Assembly (NCBI GenBank): GCA_019322435.1
Contig: JAHWIR010000006.1
Coordinates: forward strand, 21,760 to 85,759
DNA length: 64,000 nt
Origin: Candidatus Woesearchaeota archaeon
Lineage (GTDB): Archaea; Nanobdellota; Nanobdellia; Woesearchaeales; WJKL01
Direction: 5' to 3'
Shown piece after piece: positions 24,682-32,815 of this stretch. The notes under the pieces are model-generated. The model had not been told where the DNA came from. It did no database searches and was given only the letters and a program-made list of their open reading frames with translations. The position numbers and the translations under genes are program-made. The stretch's first letter is position 1. Each line of letters starts with the position of its first letter.

Positions 24682-25526
24682 ACCTTTTTTAGCAGATTCT
24701 TAAGCATCTTTTCATCACAACATTGCTCTCTTAATCCACATTTCTTGCACTTATTCTCATTATCAACTACAGCAGGGACATCCTTCCCCTCCAACATCTG
24801 TCTAATCTTGTCTTTCAGCTCTTTTACTTCCTGCCTCAAAAAAGGATTAATAACAACCTGTCTTCTTATGTTTGGGTCTAAATAATGGACAAAACCTTCC
24901 TTAATCTCTTTCCCAAACCTTTCTTCCATCAACAAAGCATATGCTCCTAATTGAATCCTATGTCCAGGCCAAACACCTTCTTTTGGCATGCTTCCTGTTT
25001 TCAATTCAATTGGAACCCTCCCGCTTGGATAGACCTCTATCTGGTCAACTATTCCTTTCAATTCCAGACTGTCAGAAGCGATCTTGAATTCAGACTCAAT
25101 CTTAGGAGTTAACTTATCCCATAGATCCCAGCCATAAACATTATGCTTTTCACTGAATTTATACAGATTCAAAGCCCTTGTCTCGCTTTCTCTTTGAAAA
25201 AAAGGCCATATCTGATGATATGCATCAATCAAAGGCAGCTTGACATTCCTTAACCTATATTTGTTTGTAGTTATTGTTTTCCTAAGCAGACTAGAATAAG
25301 CTTTTGCATACTTCATATAAATTTCTTCAAAATCATCATCTAGTGTAATGCTTGTTACAATCCCCTCCTCTAACTTATTAACCCCATCATAAGTCTCATG
25401 CCTGATGCTTCCCTTAACCAGTGCCAGCTTTTCAGGCTCAAACATTCCTAAAACCCTCTCAAGAAACAGCTTCCTAGCACAATACAGATATGATGAAAGC
25501 ATTGATACAGAGATTCTTCTGGCCAT
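24678..25526 (-). CDS. Cas4-like PD-(D/E)XK nuclease with iron-sulfur cysteines, not CRISPR-linked
   Basis: 282 aa. RecB/Cas4-type nuclease: N-terminal cysteine in SYLYCARKLFLERVLG, catalytic aspartate in LELKGIVDQIEV, the ExK pair in VPIELKTG, the QxxxY motif HRIQLGAYALLMEE, and three C-terminal cysteines in CKKCGLREQC for a 4Fe-4S cluster. No CRISPR array or other cas gene occurs in the window, so this is a stand-alone archaeal Cas4/Dna2-like protein, probably for DNA repair or end processing. A longer insert (about residues 60-140) separates the first cysteine from the catalytic core. Confidence 0.85.
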   Translation of the reverse strand: MARRISVSMLSSYLYCARKLFLERVLGMFEPEKLALVKGSIRHETYDGVNKLEEGIVTSITLDDDFEEIYMKYAKAYSSLLRKTITTNKYRLRNVKLPLIDAYHQIWPFFQRESETRALNLYKFSEKHNVYGWDLWDKLTPKIESEFKIASDSLELKGIVDQIEVYPSGRVPIELKTGSMPKEGVWPGHRIQLGAYALLMEERFGKEIKEGFVHYLDPNIRRQVVINPFLRQEVKELKDKIRQMLEGKDVPAVVDNENKCKKCGLREQCCDEKMLKNLLKKV

Positions 25527-25571
25527 ATTTCTTCAAGTAGAATTCTTATTTAAATACTTTACGCGCGTACA

Positions 25572-25588
25572 TGTCCAGTGACCAGTGC
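25572..25588 (+). repeat. 17-nt dispersed repeat, copy 1
   Basis: TGTCCAGTGACCAGTGC, containing CCAGTG twice. Identical copies lie at 35504-35520 (reverse) and 50348-50364 (same orientation). The preceding 13 bases are also partly shared with the 50-kb copy (TTACG, 3 variable bases, GTAC). Located between the Cas4-like gene and the 92-aa gene. Confidence 0.8.
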
Positions 25589-25594
25589 ATAGTG

Positions 25595-25873
25595 TTAATA
25601 ACTTCCTGATAAACAAGGCTTGTAATTATCTACAAACTCTTTAACATATTCTGCAACATCTTCCTTGGCAATGATAGTGCCAACCGCATAAGGGGCATTC
25701 CCGCCTAACATAGTGCCATTCTCAATCTTCACTCCTTTATCTCTAAGATAATGCAGCAAATCAGTAAAAAGATCGTGGCTCTCTATATCATCTACAAGAA
25801 AATCTCCTTCCTCTCCTGGAAGCACTCTGATACTGGTAACCTCTTTTTTAACAACCAAATCTATACTTGACAT
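25595..25873 (-). CDS. Conserved-looking 92-aa protein of unknown function
   Basis: I do not recognise this family. 92 aa, acidic, with a predicted alpha/beta pattern: LVVKKEVTSIRVLPGEEGDF, a helix FTDLLHYLRDKGVKIENG, a Gly-rich turn MLGGNAPYAVGTIIA and a C-terminal helix VAEYVKEFVDNYK ending in a single Cys. No signal peptide or membrane segment. TATA-like sequence TATATATAGT lies just upstream on the minus strand. It lies upstream of the Cas4-like gene on the same strand, with a 17-nt repeat between them. Confidence 0.6.
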   Translation of the reverse strand: MSSIDLVVKKEVTSIRVLPGEEGDFLVDDIESHDLFTDLLHYLRDKGVKIENGTMLGGNAPYAVGTIIAKEDVAEYVKEFVDNYKPCLSGSY

Positions 25874-25923
25874 TAAACAAAGGGTATAACTAAGATACTA
25901 TATATATTTATCTCTTAGAAACC

Positions 25924-25931
25924 TTTTTATA
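25924..25931 (+). promoter_or_regulatory. TATA box for tyrS
   Basis: TTTTTATA preceded by ACC, with the ATG 24 bases beyond its end; predicts a leaderless transcript. Confidence 0.65.
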
Positions 25932-25955
25932 CTATTCCACTAATTAAATATTAAA

Positions 25956-26981
25956 ATGGATTTAAAAGAAAAGCTTGCTTTAATCAAAAGAAGTACACAA
26001 GAGATTGTAGGGGAAGAAGAACTAAATAAAATTCTTAAGAAAAGAGATTTGAAAGTTTATTTAGGAACTGAAATTTCTGGAAGACCTCATGTTGGTTATT
26101 TTGTTCCAGCAATGAAAATAAAAGATTTCCTAAATGCTGGATGTAAGGTTACTATGCTTTTAGCAGACTTGCATGCAATGCTTAATGATTTAAAATCAAC
26201 CTTTGATCAGCTGGATTCTAGGTTTGAATATTATGAAATAGTACTCAAAGCTTTGTTAGAAGCAGCTGGAGCAGATATTAAAAAATTAAAATTTGTAAAA
26301 GGCTCTGATTTCCAGCTTAAGCCAGAATATACATTAGATATGTACAAGCTAGCTGCTATGACTTCAATACATGATCTAAATAAAGCAGCTTCAGAAGTTG
26401 TAAGGCAAAGCAAAAGCCAAAAAATGGGGGGATTAATCTATCCAATAATGCAGGCCTTAGATGAAGTGTACTTAGATGTTGATGCTCAATATGGGGGAGT
26501 TGATCAAAGAAAAATTCTCATGTTTGCTAGAGAAGTTCTTCCAAAGATAGGTTATAAAGAAAGGATTGAAATAATGACTCCTATGATTCCTGGATTGCAA
26601 GGAGGAAAAATGTCTGCATCAGAAAAAGCTTCTAAAATAGATTTATTAGATGATGAAGCTACTGTTAAAAACAAACTAAACAAAGCTTATTGCCCAGAAG
26701 GAGAAGTTGAAGAAAATGGTATTTTGGCTTTTGTAAAACATGTTATCTTTGTCCTTAAGCAGGATAAAAAACAAGCCTTTATAATAAAGCGTCCAGAAAA
26801 ATGGGGAGGCAATCTTTCCTATAAAACTTATGAAGAATTAGAAAAAGATTACAAAACAAAGAAACTTCACCCAATGGATCTTAAACAAGCAGTAGCAAAA
26901 GAAATCAATATCTTAATTGCTCCAATAAGAAAAGCAATGAAAAGTAAAGAATCTCTAGTTAAAAAAGCATACCCAGAATGA
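25956..26981 (+). CDS. tyrS: Tyrosine--tRNA ligase
   Basis: Archaeal/eukaryotic class I TyrRS, 341 aa. The HIGH-type motif is GRPHVGY near residue 42, the tyrosine pocket includes YPIMQALDEVYLDVDAQYGG and the adjacent VDQRKI typical of TyrRS rather than TrpRS, and the KMSKS loop is KMSASEK near residue 218. The C-terminal anticodon-binding domain (EELEKDYKTKKLHPMDLKQA) is present. ATG start with TATA box about 29 bases upstream. It overlaps the M24 peptidase start by 4 bases. Confidence 0.95.
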   Translation: MDLKEKLALIKRSTQEIVGEEELNKILKKRDLKVYLGTEISGRPHVGYFVPAMKIKDFLNAGCKVTMLLADLHAMLNDLKSTFDQLDSRFEYYEIVLKALLEAAGADIKKLKFVKGSDFQLKPEYTLDMYKLAAMTSIHDLNKAASEVVRQSKSQKMGGLIYPIMQALDEVYLDVDAQYGGVDQRKILMFAREVLPKIGYKERIEIMTPMIPGLQGGKMSASEKASKIDLLDDEATVKNKLNKAYCPEGEVEENGILAFVKHVIFVLKQDKKQAFIIKRPEKWGGNLSYKTYEELEKDYKTKKLHPMDLKQAVAKEINILIAPIRKAMKSKESLVKKAYPE

Positions 26982-27655
26982 ATTCTACAGAAATAAAATA
27001 CATTACAAAAGCCTGTTCTATAACTGTTAAAATCCTAAATCAAGTGATCAAAGAACTAAAAAAACATTCATTCAAGACAGAGATAGATATAGAAAAATTT
27101 CTAAAACAAAAAACAGAGGAAAACAAATGTAGATTTGCATTTGAGCCAGTTATAGCAATGGGGAAAAACGCAGCAGAAATCCATCATGAGTCGACAAGAT
27201 CTAAATTAAAAAAAGGATTCCTTGTAATTGACTTTGGAGTAAGATATAATGGTTATTGTGGTGATTGCACAAGGACATTTTATCTTTATGGCAAGCCATC
27301 AAAAGAGGAGGAAAGGATCTATAATCTTATATTATTAGCGCAAGAAACAGCTTTAATTCACGCTCAGCCAGGCGTCTATGCAGCTGATGTTGATTTGATT
27401 GTAAGAAACATACTAAAAGAATATCCTATAAAGTTTGTTCATGGATCAGGCCATGGTATTGGAAAAAGAATTCACAAACTTCCAAGCCTTGAACCTGGCA
27501 GCAAGTCTATTCTAAAAGAAAATCAAGCAATAACAATAGAGCCTGGCTTGTATTTCAAAAACAAATTAGGAATAAGGATTGAAGACACAATCATAGTCAA
27601 GCAAAATCCAATTATACTAACAAAATTATCTAAGAAACTAACAATAATCAAATAA
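26978..27655 (+). CDS. M24-family metallopeptidase (Xaa-Pro aminopeptidase-like), single-domain form
   Basis: 225 aa pita-bread peptidase with all five metal ligands: two Asp in VIDFGVRYNGYCGDCTRTF, His in FVHGSGHGIGKRIHK, Glu in TIEPGLYF and Glu in IRIEDTI. It consists of the catalytic domain only; Xaa-Pro peptidases usually carry an N-terminal creatinase-like domain, which is missing. It probably removes N-terminal residues before proline or acts as a short dipeptidase. It is translationally coupled to tyrS (ATGA) and converges with the M29 peptidase with an 8-base overlap. Confidence 0.87.
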   Translation: MNSTEIKYITKACSITVKILNQVIKELKKHSFKTEIDIEKFLKQKTEENKCRFAFEPVIAMGKNAAEIHHESTRSKLKKGFLVIDFGVRYNGYCGDCTRTFYLYGKPSKEEERIYNLILLAQETALIHAQPGVYAADVDLIVRNILKEYPIKFVHGSGHGIGKRIHKLPSLEPGSKSILKENQAITIEPGLYFKNKLGIRIEDTIIVKQNPIILTKLSKKLTIIK

Positions 27656-28715
27656 TAAATTTTCCGTCCTTCTGAATCAACTTTCCATCAACAAATATCT
27701 TTCCGCCTCTGCGCAAATCCTTAATCATATCCCAATGAATCGCTGACTGGTTCTTTCCTCCGCCTTGAGGATAAGCTATTCCTAAAGCCAAATGAACTGT
27801 TCCGCCAATCTTCTCATCAAACAATATCTGTTTAATAAAATGCTTTATATTATAATTCAAACCAACCCCAAACTCTCCTAATCTCTTGCTTCCATTATCA
27901 GTTGCAATCATCTCTTTCAAGAAGTGTTCTCCTTTCTCAGCTTCAGCTCCTACAACCTTGCCTTTATGGAATCTTAAAAATATGCCGCTAACCTCTCTTC
28001 CTCCATAAATTGCAGGATAAGTATAATGAATATATCCCTCAGTAGAAGTCTCAACAGGAGCAATAAATACCTCTCCATCAGGCATATTTCTATGTCCGCA
28101 GCATTTTATTGCTTGCCTGCCTTTAATGCTAAACCTCAAATCAGTATTCTCTCCAGTTATCCTGATTTCCTCTCCTTGATCCAGCATCTTTTTTAGTTTT
28201 TGCTGCTTTTTGGCTTCTAATTTCCAATCCTGCAAACAGGCATCATAGCTAAAATCCTCAAATTCCTCCAAGCTCATCTCACTATCCTGTGCCAAAGAGT
28301 GTGTTGGAAACTTGCATATAACCCAATTATCTTTTTTAATATGAATATCACTAACCTTCTTTGTTACTCTCCTCCTTACTGCAATCTTCTTAGGATCTAT
28401 CCTGGTTAACTCCTTTGTATTATATTCAGCTCCAATATAGATAGAACCATTCATTTTCCTTGCTTCATAATATGCTATCTCAGGAAAATGATTCAATTGC
28501 TCTTGAGAAGCATTCCTATAATAAGCATAACCAAAGCCAGGAACACCGGCATTAACAACAGGATATGCTCCTTTTTTCAAAATAAGCTTATAGCATTCTA
28601 AAGCAAGCTCTTTTGCATCAACTCCAAAACTTAATTCAATCAAATCTCCTTTTTTAACTTTGATAGAATAATTTACAAGAATCTCTGCTAATCTCTTTGC
28701 TCTTGGATCTGTCAT
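27648..28715 (-). CDS. M29-family aminopeptidase
   Basis: 355 aa thermophilic-aminopeptidase (AmpS/AP-T) family enzyme. Metal-binding and catalytic segments can be seen: MPDGEVFIAPVETSTEGYI with the first Glu, LGEFGVGLN with the second Glu, VHLALGIAYPQGGG with the first His and SAIHWDMI with the final His and Asp. N-terminal LSFGVDAKELALECYKLIL matches the family's substrate-gating domain. Removes N-terminal amino acids from peptides; together with the neighbouring M24 peptidase and PAN it gives a local peptide-turnover group. Confidence 0.9.
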   Translation of the reverse strand: MTDPRAKRLAEILVNYSIKVKKGDLIELSFGVDAKELALECYKLILKKGAYPVVNAGVPGFGYAYYRNASQEQLNHFPEIAYYEARKMNGSIYIGAEYNTKELTRIDPKKIAVRRRVTKKVSDIHIKKDNWVICKFPTHSLAQDSEMSLEEFEDFSYDACLQDWKLEAKKQQKLKKMLDQGEEIRITGENTDLRFSIKGRQAIKCCGHRNMPDGEVFIAPVETSTEGYIHYTYPAIYGGREVSGIFLRFHKGKVVGAEAEKGEHFLKEMIATDNGSKRLGEFGVGLNYNIKHFIKQILFDEKIGGTVHLALGIAYPQGGGKNQSAIHWDMIKDLRRGGKIFVDGKLIQKDGKFII

Positions 28716-28746
28716 AACAAATTAATAAAAGAACACTTATTTAAAA

Positions 28747-28805
28747 GTTTTGGAAATTCTAAATTTCCAAAACCCAGCAAGGCGAAGTCCTTGCGCTGGT
28801 TTTGG
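28747..28805. other. Mutually exclusive hairpins in the M29/PAN divergent promoter
   Basis: Hairpin 1 is a perfect 12-bp stem, GTTTTGGAAATT (28747-28758) with AATTTCCAAAAC (28762-28773). Its right arm can instead join a longer stem, CCAAAACCCAGC (28767-28778) with GCTGGTTTTGG (28795-28805), closed inside by AAGG/CCTT. The two folds exclude each other. It lies between the TATA boxes of the two divergent genes, so it should be outside both mRNAs and may act as DNA or belong to a repeat family. Confidence 0.55.
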
Positions 28806-28810
28806 TAACC

Positions 28811-28818
28811 TTTATAAA
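28811..28818 (+). promoter_or_regulatory. TATA box for the PAN gene
   Basis: TTTATAAA with the BRE-like GTAACC directly upstream; it ends 22 bases before the ATG at 28841, so the transcript should be leaderless. This rules out the upstream TTG at 28802 as the start. Confidence 0.75.
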
Positions 28819-28840
28819 CATTTTAGCTTTAATTAAGAAT

Positions 28841-29977
28841 ATGACAACAAAAGATAAAGAAATAGATCGAGTAATATATTCATATTCAACCTCTTCTAAC
28901 CAGTTTGAAGAAGAGAACAGATTATTAAAAGAAACAATTAAGCAGCTAAAAGAGGAAAATGAAAGATTCAAAAAAGTTCCTTTAATGATTTGCTTGGTAA
29001 AAGAGATTATTGGAAAGCAGGCAATAATCCAAATCCCTAATGGCAATGAATTCTTTGTTGAAAATACATCAGAAGACAAAATCAAGCCTGGAGATTCTGT
29101 CTTAGTTGAGCAAAAAAATCTAACCATAATAAAAAAAATACCAAAATCAAAAGCATTTGCAGTTGAATCCTTTGTTATAATGGAAAGGCCAACTTTAAGC
29201 TGGAAAGAAATTGGAGGATTGCATAAACAAGCCCAAGAAATCCAAGAGGTTGTTGAACTTCCATTAAAAAAACCAGAACTATTCAAAGAAGTTGGTATAA
29301 AGCCGCCAAAAGGTATTCTATTGCATGGACCTCCAGGAACAGGTAAAACATTATTAGCAAAAGCAGTTGCAGCTTCAACAGGCTCAACATTCATTGAAAT
29401 CGTTGCTTCTGAACTAGTCCAAAAATTCATTGGAGAAGGAGCCAAACTAGTAAAAGAAGTCTTCCAACTAGCAAGAGAAAAAGCTCCTGCAATTGTCTTT
29501 ATTGACGAAATAGATGCATTAGCTTCAAAAAGAATTGAAATCGGCACTAGTGGAGAAAGAGAAGTCCAAAGAACATTCATGCAATTTCTTGCTGAAATCG
29601 ACGGCTTCAAGCCTTTAGACAATGTTAAAATAATCGGAGCAACAAACAGAAAAGACATCCTAGACCCAGCAATAACAAGGCCAGGTAGACTTGACAGAAT
29701 GATTCATTGCGACCTTCCAAATGCAGAAGCAAGAAAAGAAATCTTCAAAATACATTCCAAGGATATGACACTAGAAAAAGGAATCCCAATCAAAGACGTC
29801 ATAAAAAGAATGCTGCACTTCTCAGGAGCAGAGATCAAATCAGTCTGCACAGAAGCCGGCTACTTTGCAATCAGAGAGAGTCGAACCACCATCCAAAAAC
29901 AAGATTTCTTCAAAGCAATCGACAAAGTAAAACAAGAAGAAGAGCAGGAAGAAGGCCATAAGGCAATGTTTGGTTAA
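28841..29977 (+). CDS. pan: Proteasome-activating nucleotidase
   Basis: AAA+ unfoldase that feeds proteins into the 20S proteasome, 378 aa from ATG 28841. It has the N-terminal coiled coil (EEENRLLKETIKQLKEENER), the OB-fold domain (PLMICLVKEIIGKQAIIQI), Walker A GPPGTGKTLLAKAVA near residue 163, Walker B AIVFIDEIDAL, the second region of homology GATNRKDILDPAITRPGRLD, and the C-terminal helical domain. The C-terminus reads KAMFG. The usual HbYX motif (hydrophobic-Tyr-any) needed to open the proteasome gate is Met-Phe-Gly here, so Tyr is replaced by Phe. The ATG sits just after a canonical TATA box. Confidence 0.95.
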   Translation: MTTKDKEIDRVIYSYSTSSNQFEEENRLLKETIKQLKEENERFKKVPLMICLVKEIIGKQAIIQIPNGNEFFVENTSEDKIKPGDSVLVEQKNLTIIKKIPKSKAFAVESFVIMERPTLSWKEIGGLHKQAQEIQEVVELPLKKPELFKEVGIKPPKGILLHGPPGTGKTLLAKAVAASTGSTFIEIVASELVQKFIGEGAKLVKEVFQLAREKAPAIVFIDEIDALASKRIEIGTSGEREVQRTFMQFLAEIDGFKPLDNVKIIGATNRKDILDPAITRPGRLDRMIHCDLPNAEARKEIFKIHSKDMTLEKGIPIKDVIKRMLHFSGAEIKSVCTEAGYFAIRESRTTIQKQDFFKAIDKVKQEEEQEEGHKAMFG

Positions 29978-30010
29978 AATTACTATTTCTATAAAGTCTA
30001 TGCATGCTCA

Positions 30011-30070
30011 TCAGTTACTTCCGTCGGTCATTGCTCCGAAGAGCTACCTCGGTGTTCACCTAATCATCGC
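30011..30070 (-). ncRNA. Candidate box C/D-type small RNA
   Basis: In a GC-richer patch of the PAN/Trm5 convergent gap the minus strand reads: C-like box GCGATGA (30064-30070, one change from RUGAUGA), 11 nt, D'-like CCGA (30049-30052), a 14-nt spacer holding the hairpin GCTC-TTCG-GAGC, C'-like GCAATGA (30028-30034), 13 nt, D box CTGA (30011-30014). Spacing fits a two-guide C/D RNA, and a TATA-like CTTATAAA (30081-30088) lies upstream, though close. Boxes are imperfect and targets were not identified. Confidence 0.35.
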
Positions 30071-30081
30071 ATGTTGCACCT

Positions 30082-30903
30082 TTATAAGACTTTAACATCA
30101 AAGCAAAGTCTGTATTCTCTTGGCCCAACCTGGCCAGCTTTCACCATTCTTAATATTCTGCACTTCTTTTTAGCAATATTACAGGCTTTTTTAACCTTCG
30201 CTTTTCCTAAGTCAAATTCCCCTTCTCTCTCAAAATCATAGAAATATATCACGCCATTTTTCTTGATTGCTCCTAAAGCAATATCTAAAAAACCTTCAGC
30301 AGATTTTGGCAAAGGCATTGCTATCCTGTCAAACTTCCTCCCAAGCCTAGGAACAACCAATCTTACATCTCCTTTGTACAACTTAATATTATTTAATTTG
30401 TTCAATTCAACATTTTCTAAAGCAAACTTATGTGCAATAGGATTTATCTCAACTCCAACTACAGATTTGGCTTTAGTGTTCTTAGAAATAACCAAACAAT
30501 AAGGGGCGCAGCCAGAAAACATAACCAACACTTCTTCATCTTTCTTAACCTGCTGCATAATCCTTTTCCTTTCTGTTGCACTTCTCACAGAATAATAAAC
30601 ATTCTCAACATGCAGCTTAACCCTAACATTATTCTCTTTTGTTTCAGTTGTTTTCCTTCTTTCTCCAGCTAAAATCTTTAGCTTTCTTTTCCTATAAACA
30701 CCCCCATAAATTCCAGCTTTCTTAGCAACAACCTTAATATACTTATGCAGCTTTAATAATGTTGAAGCAATCAACTTCTCTTTTTTCTCTAGCTCTGCAG
30801 GAATCTCAATAATAGCAATATCCCCGACAACATCATAACTTCCAACCAAAGCTGCCAGCTCTTTCTTGTTCAATTTCCCTTTCAATGCTTGTTTTAATTT
30901 CAT
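30082..30903 (-). CDS. trm5: tRNA (guanine(37)-N1)-methyltransferase Trm5-type
   Basis: 273 aa SAM-dependent class I methyltransferase of the Trm5 family, which makes m1G37 in tRNA to prevent frameshifting. An N-terminal domain (YDVVGDIAIIEIPAELEKKE) leads into the Rossmann fold: VLVMFSGCAPYCLVISK, SVVGVEINPIAHKFALEN, YKGDVRLVVPRLGRKFDRI, and the catalytic-region MPLPKSAEGFL in the place of the usual NxPxxA motif. It is shorter than full Trm5 (about 330 aa), so it is probably the short Trm5b type. It overlaps the EamA gene by 4 bases, last in a five-gene operon that includes fen and endA. Confidence 0.88.
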   Translation of the reverse strand: MKLKQALKGKLNKKELAALVGSYDVVGDIAIIEIPAELEKKEKLIASTLLKLHKYIKVVAKKAGIYGGVYRKRKLKILAGERRKTTETKENNVRVKLHVENVYYSVRSATERKRIMQQVKKDEEVLVMFSGCAPYCLVISKNTKAKSVVGVEINPIAHKFALENVELNKLNNIKLYKGDVRLVVPRLGRKFDRIAMPLPKSAEGFLDIALGAIKKNGVIYFYDFEREGEFDLGKAKVKKACNIAKKKCRILRMVKAGQVGPREYRLCFDVKVL

Positions 30904-31769
30904 ATTATAACCAAATATGCTCCTATAATCATAACTAAAGAAACAAACAATCTAAAATATATATACCTTTCGTGAAAGAATTCTCCCCCTACCCACACAA
31001 TAAACAAAGTACTTAACATCAAAACAGGAGCAACCAGGCTTACATAAGCTAATGACAAAGCCTTTAATGCCAACAGATTTGCAGCAAGTGAAAGCCCTCC
31101 AACAATAAAAGGCCAATATTTCACCTTCTTAAAACATTTGACTGTATCTTTATAACCATACAAGAATATATGTACTAAATTAAAATTTACTGCAATAAAC
31201 ATCCAGACCAAGAAAAAATAAGTAAAGATATCCAAATAATTTGTTATAATATATTTATCAAGAACAGCACAAACACTAAACATCAAAACTGCAATAACAA
31301 AGAAAATACTATATTTATCATTAATAAAATGTTTTATAGGCTTTAAAAAATCAGAAAAATGATGGTCCGATTCAAGCAAATATGCTCCTAAAAGTATCAC
31401 AGCAATGCCTACTATCTGCCTTGCTATAATTGTCTCTCCTAAAAAGAAAAATGCCAGCACAGCAACAAAAGCAGGCCTTATATTTCCCAAAGGAGTTATC
31501 AAAGAGATTGCTTCATGCCTTAATGCTTTTGAAGCAAGCAATATCCCTGCTGTCCCTAACACAGAAACAAGATAAGTCAATAAAAATACTGTTCCGCTTA
31601 TATTTAGATCAATAAAAGGAATCAACAACAAAGCCAGCAAAGCAACAGACAAGGCCCGGGTAGATTCAAAATTCATTGAATGGACTTTAGTCAATGCTTT
31701 TTTCCTTGTGATTTGGAATAAAGTATGCAGTAATGCAGAACCTATAGCAAATATCCACCAAGCAACCAT
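30900..31769 (-). CDS. EamA/DMT-superfamily transporter
   Basis: 289 aa with ten hydrophobic segments in two repeats of five, the EamA (drug/metabolite transporter) layout. Repeat 1 ends with FFLGETIIARQIVGIAVILLGAYLL and repeat 2 with FIVWVGGEFFHERYIYFRLFVSLVMIIGAYLVI, both showing the conserved Gly/Glu segment before the last helices. The substrate cannot be predicted. It starts at the last base of the fen stop (TAATG) and overlaps trm5 by 4 bases. Confidence 0.85.
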   Translation of the reverse strand: MVAWWIFAIGSALLHTLFQITRKKALTKVHSMNFESTRALSVALLALLLIPFIDLNISGTVFLLTYLVSVLGTAGILLASKALRHEAISLITPLGNIRPAFVAVLAFFFLGETIIARQIVGIAVILLGAYLLESDHHFSDFLKPIKHFINDKYSIFFVIAVLMFSVCAVLDKYIITNYLDIFTYFFLVWMFIAVNFNLVHIFLYGYKDTVKCFKKVKYWPFIVGGLSLAANLLALKALSLAYVSLVAPVLMLSTLFIVWVGGEFFHERYIYFRLFVSLVMIIGAYLVII

Positions 31770-32800
31770 TATTTAACCCAATCCCCTAATCCTTTTTGTT
31801 GTTTTTTCTTGTCAGCTTCAACCAATGCTTTCAAAGCGTTCTCCACTCTCTCCTCTGAAAAATCATGCTCCTCAACTAACATCTTATACAATTTCTCCTT
31901 ATTTACCTTTCCCCATTCTAATTTATAATCCTTCTTTACAGGCATCTTTTTAATCAAATAATATATATCCTTCCAGTCAATATTAACATGTTCCTTCCAC
32001 TTAGCCTCATCAAACAACATATCAAAATCATGTTTATGTTCCTTAACCAGCTTCAAAGCTGTTTTCGGTCCAATACCCTTAACACCTCCAGGATTATAAT
32101 CCGTCCCTACTAACATAGCCAGCACAATCAACTGGTCATTATCAATTCCTAGACTATTCAGATTCTTAGACAAGCTGATGATCTTTGGCTTGACAGTAAC
32201 ATAAGCTGCTCCAAACTTCCTTCTTCCGCTTATAGTCAGATTCTTGATTAACTTAGGAACTCCATAAAGCAAAGAATCATAATCCTCGCTGATTCCAGCA
32301 TAAGCATCTCCTTTTCCCACAATAAAAGCTACCTGCGCTTCTCCTTCTGAAGGGGCCTGAACAACAGGCAACCCCAAAGCCCTGATCAGTTCCTTGCTTT
32401 CGTCAACCATATCCCCTGTCAATCTGGAAGTTCTGGCAGCATATTTCTTCATTGCTTCAATATCCTTTTTCTTAGCAGCTTTCTTGTATTGCTTTAAAGC
32501 TTCTTGCTTCAGGACAAATCTCCTTTCCCTTTCTTTTGCTTTCAGTTCAGGAGGCTTGCCGTCAAAAACAAATACTAATTTCAGACCTTCTTTCATCAGC
32601 CTTGTTGTCCTATTAAACAATCCTGTCAAATGGGATGTTATCCTTCCTTTTGAATCCTTTAAAGGAGTTCCATCTCTCTGTCTTATTGTAGTCAAGAACT
32701 GATATAAAACATTAAAACTGTCCACAGCCAGGACTTTATTCTTCAATTTATCAATGCTGATTTCATCCATAACAAGAAGATCTTTTAAATTTGTTCCCAT
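31769..32800 (-). CDS. fen: Flap endonuclease 1
   Basis: 343 aa structure-specific nuclease that removes 5' flaps in lagging-strand processing and repair. XPG N-domain with VLAVDSFNVLYQFLTTIRQRDG and FVFDGKPPELKAKER, XPG I-domain with PSEGEAQVAFIVGKGDAYAG and SEDYDSLLYG, and LVGTDYNPGGVKGIGPKTA with the helix-hairpin-helix. All acidic metal ligands are visible. The end KKQQKGLGDWVK looks like a PCNA-interacting box with Val in place of the last aromatic residue. It is 15 bases downstream of the 369-aa coiled-coil gene and overlaps the EamA gene by one base. Confidence 0.96.
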   Translation of the reverse strand: MGTNLKDLLVMDEISIDKLKNKVLAVDSFNVLYQFLTTIRQRDGTPLKDSKGRITSHLTGLFNRTTRLMKEGLKLVFVFDGKPPELKAKERERRFVLKQEALKQYKKAAKKKDIEAMKKYAARTSRLTGDMVDESKELIRALGLPVVQAPSEGEAQVAFIVGKGDAYAGISEDYDSLLYGVPKLIKNLTISGRRKFGAAYVTVKPKIISLSKNLNSLGIDNDQLIVLAMLVGTDYNPGGVKGIGPKTALKLVKEHKHDFDMLFDEAKWKEHVNIDWKDIYYLIKKMPVKKDYKLEWGKVNKEKLYKMLVEEHDFSEERVENALKALVEADKKKQQKGLGDWVK

Positions 32801-32815
32801 TATCTACCTCTTTTT

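Noticed and set aside
28759..29658. A 299-codon open frame on the minus strand opposite PAN
   Set aside because: Lies entirely opposite a fully convincing AAA+ gene, and its translated sequence has no recognisable family pattern. Long antisense frames are common over AT-rich genes.
30003..30080. Hammerhead-like CTGATGAG core on the minus strand
   Set aside because: The downstream GAAA and the required stems II and III do not pair, so a hammerhead ribozyme is not supported.
31430..31615. Small open frame opposite the EamA transporter
   Set aside because: It is an antisense shadow without a ribosome binding site or recognisable family.
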